Source of the DNA: Acinetobacter sp.
Lineage (GTDB): Bacteria > Pseudomonadota > Gammaproteobacteria > Pseudomonadales > Moraxellaceae
Reading direction: 5' to 3'
Assembly: GCA_030152605.1 (NCBI GenBank)
Contig: JASLJB010000091.1
Span: forward strand, 1 to 7,509
Length of the DNA stretch: 7,509 bases
Part shown: one piece after another, positions 6,400 through 7,509 of the stretch
Position numbering within the stretch: the first letter of the stretch is position 1
Layout of the letters: each line of letters begins with the position of its first letter
The notes under the pieces: model-generated
Databases searched by the model: none
The model's input: only the letters and a program-made list of their open reading frames with translations
What the model was told of the DNA's origin: nothing
Made by a program: the position numbers and the translations under genes

Positions 6400-6438
6400 G
6401 GCATGCGCGATGGGGTGCTTAAGGCACCGCGCATTGCC
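6400..6438 (+). other. Strong bulged hairpin upstream of the usher
   Basis: GGCATGCGC (6400-6408) pairs with GCGCATTGCC (6429-6438), giving 9 bp with one bulged T (6435). Inside it GGTGC (6414-6418) pairs with GCACC (6424-6428) around a 5-nt loop, with five unpaired bases (6409-6413) on the 5' side. There are 14 pairs in all, many G-C. No T tract follows, so it is not an intrinsic terminator. An mRNA processing or stability element is possible. Confidence 0.5.
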
Positions 6439-6483
6439 TATTGTGTATTGAAGCCACCCTCTTGCGATTAGGATCTTCAAAGC

Positions 6484-6498
6484 CCTATCTCGTATAGG
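6484..6498 (+). promoter_or_regulatory. Small stem before the usher start
   Basis: CCTAT (6484-6488) pairs with ATAGG (6494-6498) around a 5-nt loop. The 3' arm overlaps the beginning of the G-rich stretch GGCGGA (6497-6502), one of only two weak ribosome-site candidates for the ATG at 6515 (the other is AAGAA at 6506-6510). The stem could lower usher translation but is short. Confidence 0.25.
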
Positions 6499-6514
6499 CG
6501 GACTCAAGAATCAT

Positions 6515-7509
6515 ATGTCAAAACCGTGTCGATCTGTGCATCGTCTCAAAACTCCAACCCGTGTCGCTGCTGTAATCGGTCTCATCCCCCTGATGACACC
6601 GATCTTTGGCCATGCCCAAGATCTACAAGCAGTCGATCCCGAGCTTCGCCCTGCACAGATTGCCACACCGAATACTGCACCGACGACACCAGTAACATCG
6701 CGCACTGTACCAGCGACAATAGCCGCAACCACAATAGCTGCAACGCCAGCCACAGCCCCGTCAGACGAAGTAACCGCCAATGCAGCATTGGCCGAGGCAG
6801 AGTTTGATTCGGCCTTTTTGATCGGTGATGCTCAGCAGGTTGATATTTCACGTTTCAAATACGGCAATCCGGTACTGCCGGGTGAGTACAACGTCGATAT
6901 TTATGTCAACGATCAATGGTTTGGCAAACGGCGTATGTTGTTCAAAGCCACCCAGAACACACAAAATGCGCAAACCTGTTTTAGCGCAGCGCAAATGCTT
7001 GAATATGGCGTTAAAAAAGACAGCCTCGCGGTACTGAAAGATGCCAAGTCCGAACCCTGTGCCTTGATTGAGCAATGGGTCGATCAAGCTTTTTATACGT
7101 TTGATAGCTCACGCCTTAGGGTTGATATTTCCATTCCACAAGTGGCGTTGCAGCACAATGCCCAAGGCTATGTCGATCCGAGTGTCTGGGACCGTGGTGT
7201 CAACGCGGGCTTTTTATCTTATAACGGCAGTATGTATCAGGTGTTTAATCAAGGCCAACAAGCAGATACGCGCAATGCCTTTATGAGTCTGAGTGCCGGG
7301 GCAAACTTGGGTGGTTGGCAACTCCGCCATCAAGGTCAGTGGCAATGGCAGGACGCGCCAAATGCGAGCCAAGCCAGCTCAAGCTACACCGCCAACAGCA
7401 CCTATCTGCAACGTGCCCTGCCGCAGTATCGCGGTATGTTGACCCTCGGTGAACGCATGACTGAAGGCGAAGTCTTTGATTCATTTGGCTATCGTGGCGT
7501 GGATTTCTC
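6515..7509 (+). CDS. Fimbrial outer-membrane usher (FimD/PapC family), 3' truncated by the window
   Basis: The usher is a beta-barrel pore that receives chaperone-subunit complexes, catalyses pilus assembly and exports the fibre. Only the first 331 codons of an expected 800 or more are present, and the frame stays open to the window end. Residues 1-34 form a long signal peptide (basic start, hydrophobic 17-31, cleavage after GHA). Residues 35-95 are an unusual Pro/Thr/Ala-rich stretch. The periplasmic N-terminal domain then begins with AEFDSAFLIG (95-104), followed by VDISRF and the family hallmark LPGEYNVDIYVN (121-132). C155 and C182 match the disulfide pair of this domain. From about residue 210 the beta-barrel begins (VDISIPQVAL, DRGVNAGFLSYN). 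The ATG at 6515 is the only good start, since an in-frame TGA lies upstream at 6449. The gene follows the chaperone, and an adhesin is expected beyond the window. Confidence 0.93.
   Translation, partial: MSKPCRSVHRLKTPTRVAAVIGLIPLMTPIFGHAQDLQAVDPELRPAQIATPNTAPTTPVTSRTVPATIAATTIAATPATAPSDEVTANAALAEAEFDSAFLIGDAQQVDISRFKYGNPVLPGEYNVDIYVNDQWFGKRRMLFKATQNTQNAQTCFSAAQMLEYGVKKDSLAVLKDAKSEPCALIEQWVDQAFYTFDSSRLRVDISIPQVALQHNAQGYVDPSVWDRGVNAGFLSYNGSMYQVFNQGQQADTRNAFMSLSAGANLGGWQLRHQGQWQWQDAPNASQASSSYTANSTYLQRALPQYRGMLTLGERMTEGEVFDSFGYRGVDF

Larger units (their letters stand above)
6204..6514 (+). other. 311-bp gap between chaperone and usher genes
   Basis: This gap is unusually long for two genes whose products act together. 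It contains no recognisable gene. It holds a small GGCGT/ACGCC stem (6228-6240), a terminator-like stem-loop (6272-6311), an imperfect direct repeat starting AGCGCTG (6268 and 6314) with TGATGAT following in both copies, a T-rich stretch (6352-6368), an AAATCC/GGATTT stem (6369-6387), a strong bulged hairpin (6400-6438), and a 5-bp stem just before the usher start (6484-6498). Two overlapping very short ORFs (6242-6277 and 6277-6351) are present but lack ribosome sites. Confidence 0.7.

Noticed and set aside
6448..6474. Possible usher promoter (TTGAAG, 15 nt, TAGGAT)
   Set aside because: The spacer is short and both hexamers match only moderately, so it is not distinguishable from background.
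6511..6851. Open frames on both strands in the first part of the usher gene
   Set aside because: Their Cys/Ser/His-rich or Val/Ala-rich content is a by-product of the repetitive Pro/Thr/Ala codons of the usher frame.

Overview
The window looks like a chromosomal segment from a gammaproteobacterium of the Moraxellaceae, most likely Acinetobacter or a close relative. The evidence is the ubiE-ubiJ-ubiB order, a UbiE with a long low-complexity N-terminal extension, and the protein sequences themselves. No rRNA or other marker is present, so the genus is an inference.

The left part (about 1-3451) is a ubiquinone-biosynthesis cluster on the + strand. It holds ubiE (C-methyltransferase), ubiJ (SCP2-fold lipid-binding assembly factor) and ubiB (atypical kinase-like ATPase with a C-terminal membrane anchor). 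ubiJ and ubiB are only 12 nt apart. A 9-bp hairpin lies between the end of ubiB and a convergent minus-strand gene (3502-4326) encoding a DMP19/DUF4375-like protein of unknown function.

Next comes a 476-bp AT-rich intergenic region, about 22% G+C by hand count over 4561-4740, that leads into a chaperone-usher fimbrial operon on the + strand. The operon contains a major-pilin-like subunit (4803-5342), a PapD/FimC-type periplasmic chaperone (5463-6203) and an outer-membrane usher (6515 to beyond the window end). The order subunit-chaperone-usher resembles the acuADCG thin-fimbria cluster described in Acinetobacter; the adhesin would be expected just downstream, outside the window.

The proteins belong to known families. 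The less expected content is the non-coding architecture of the fimbrial operon: a perfect IHF-consensus match, homopolymer tracts in and next to a candidate promoter, an 8-bp hairpin in the pilin leader, a 9-bp inverted repeat between pilin and chaperone, and an intrinsic-terminator-like structure plus a second strong hairpin in the 311-bp gap before the usher. Together they suggest stepwise down-regulation along the operon (much pilin, less chaperone, little usher). This is an inference from sequence. The usher also carries an unusual Pro/Thr/Ala-rich insertion between its signal peptide and its N-terminal domain. I found no convincing evidence for a wholly new system.
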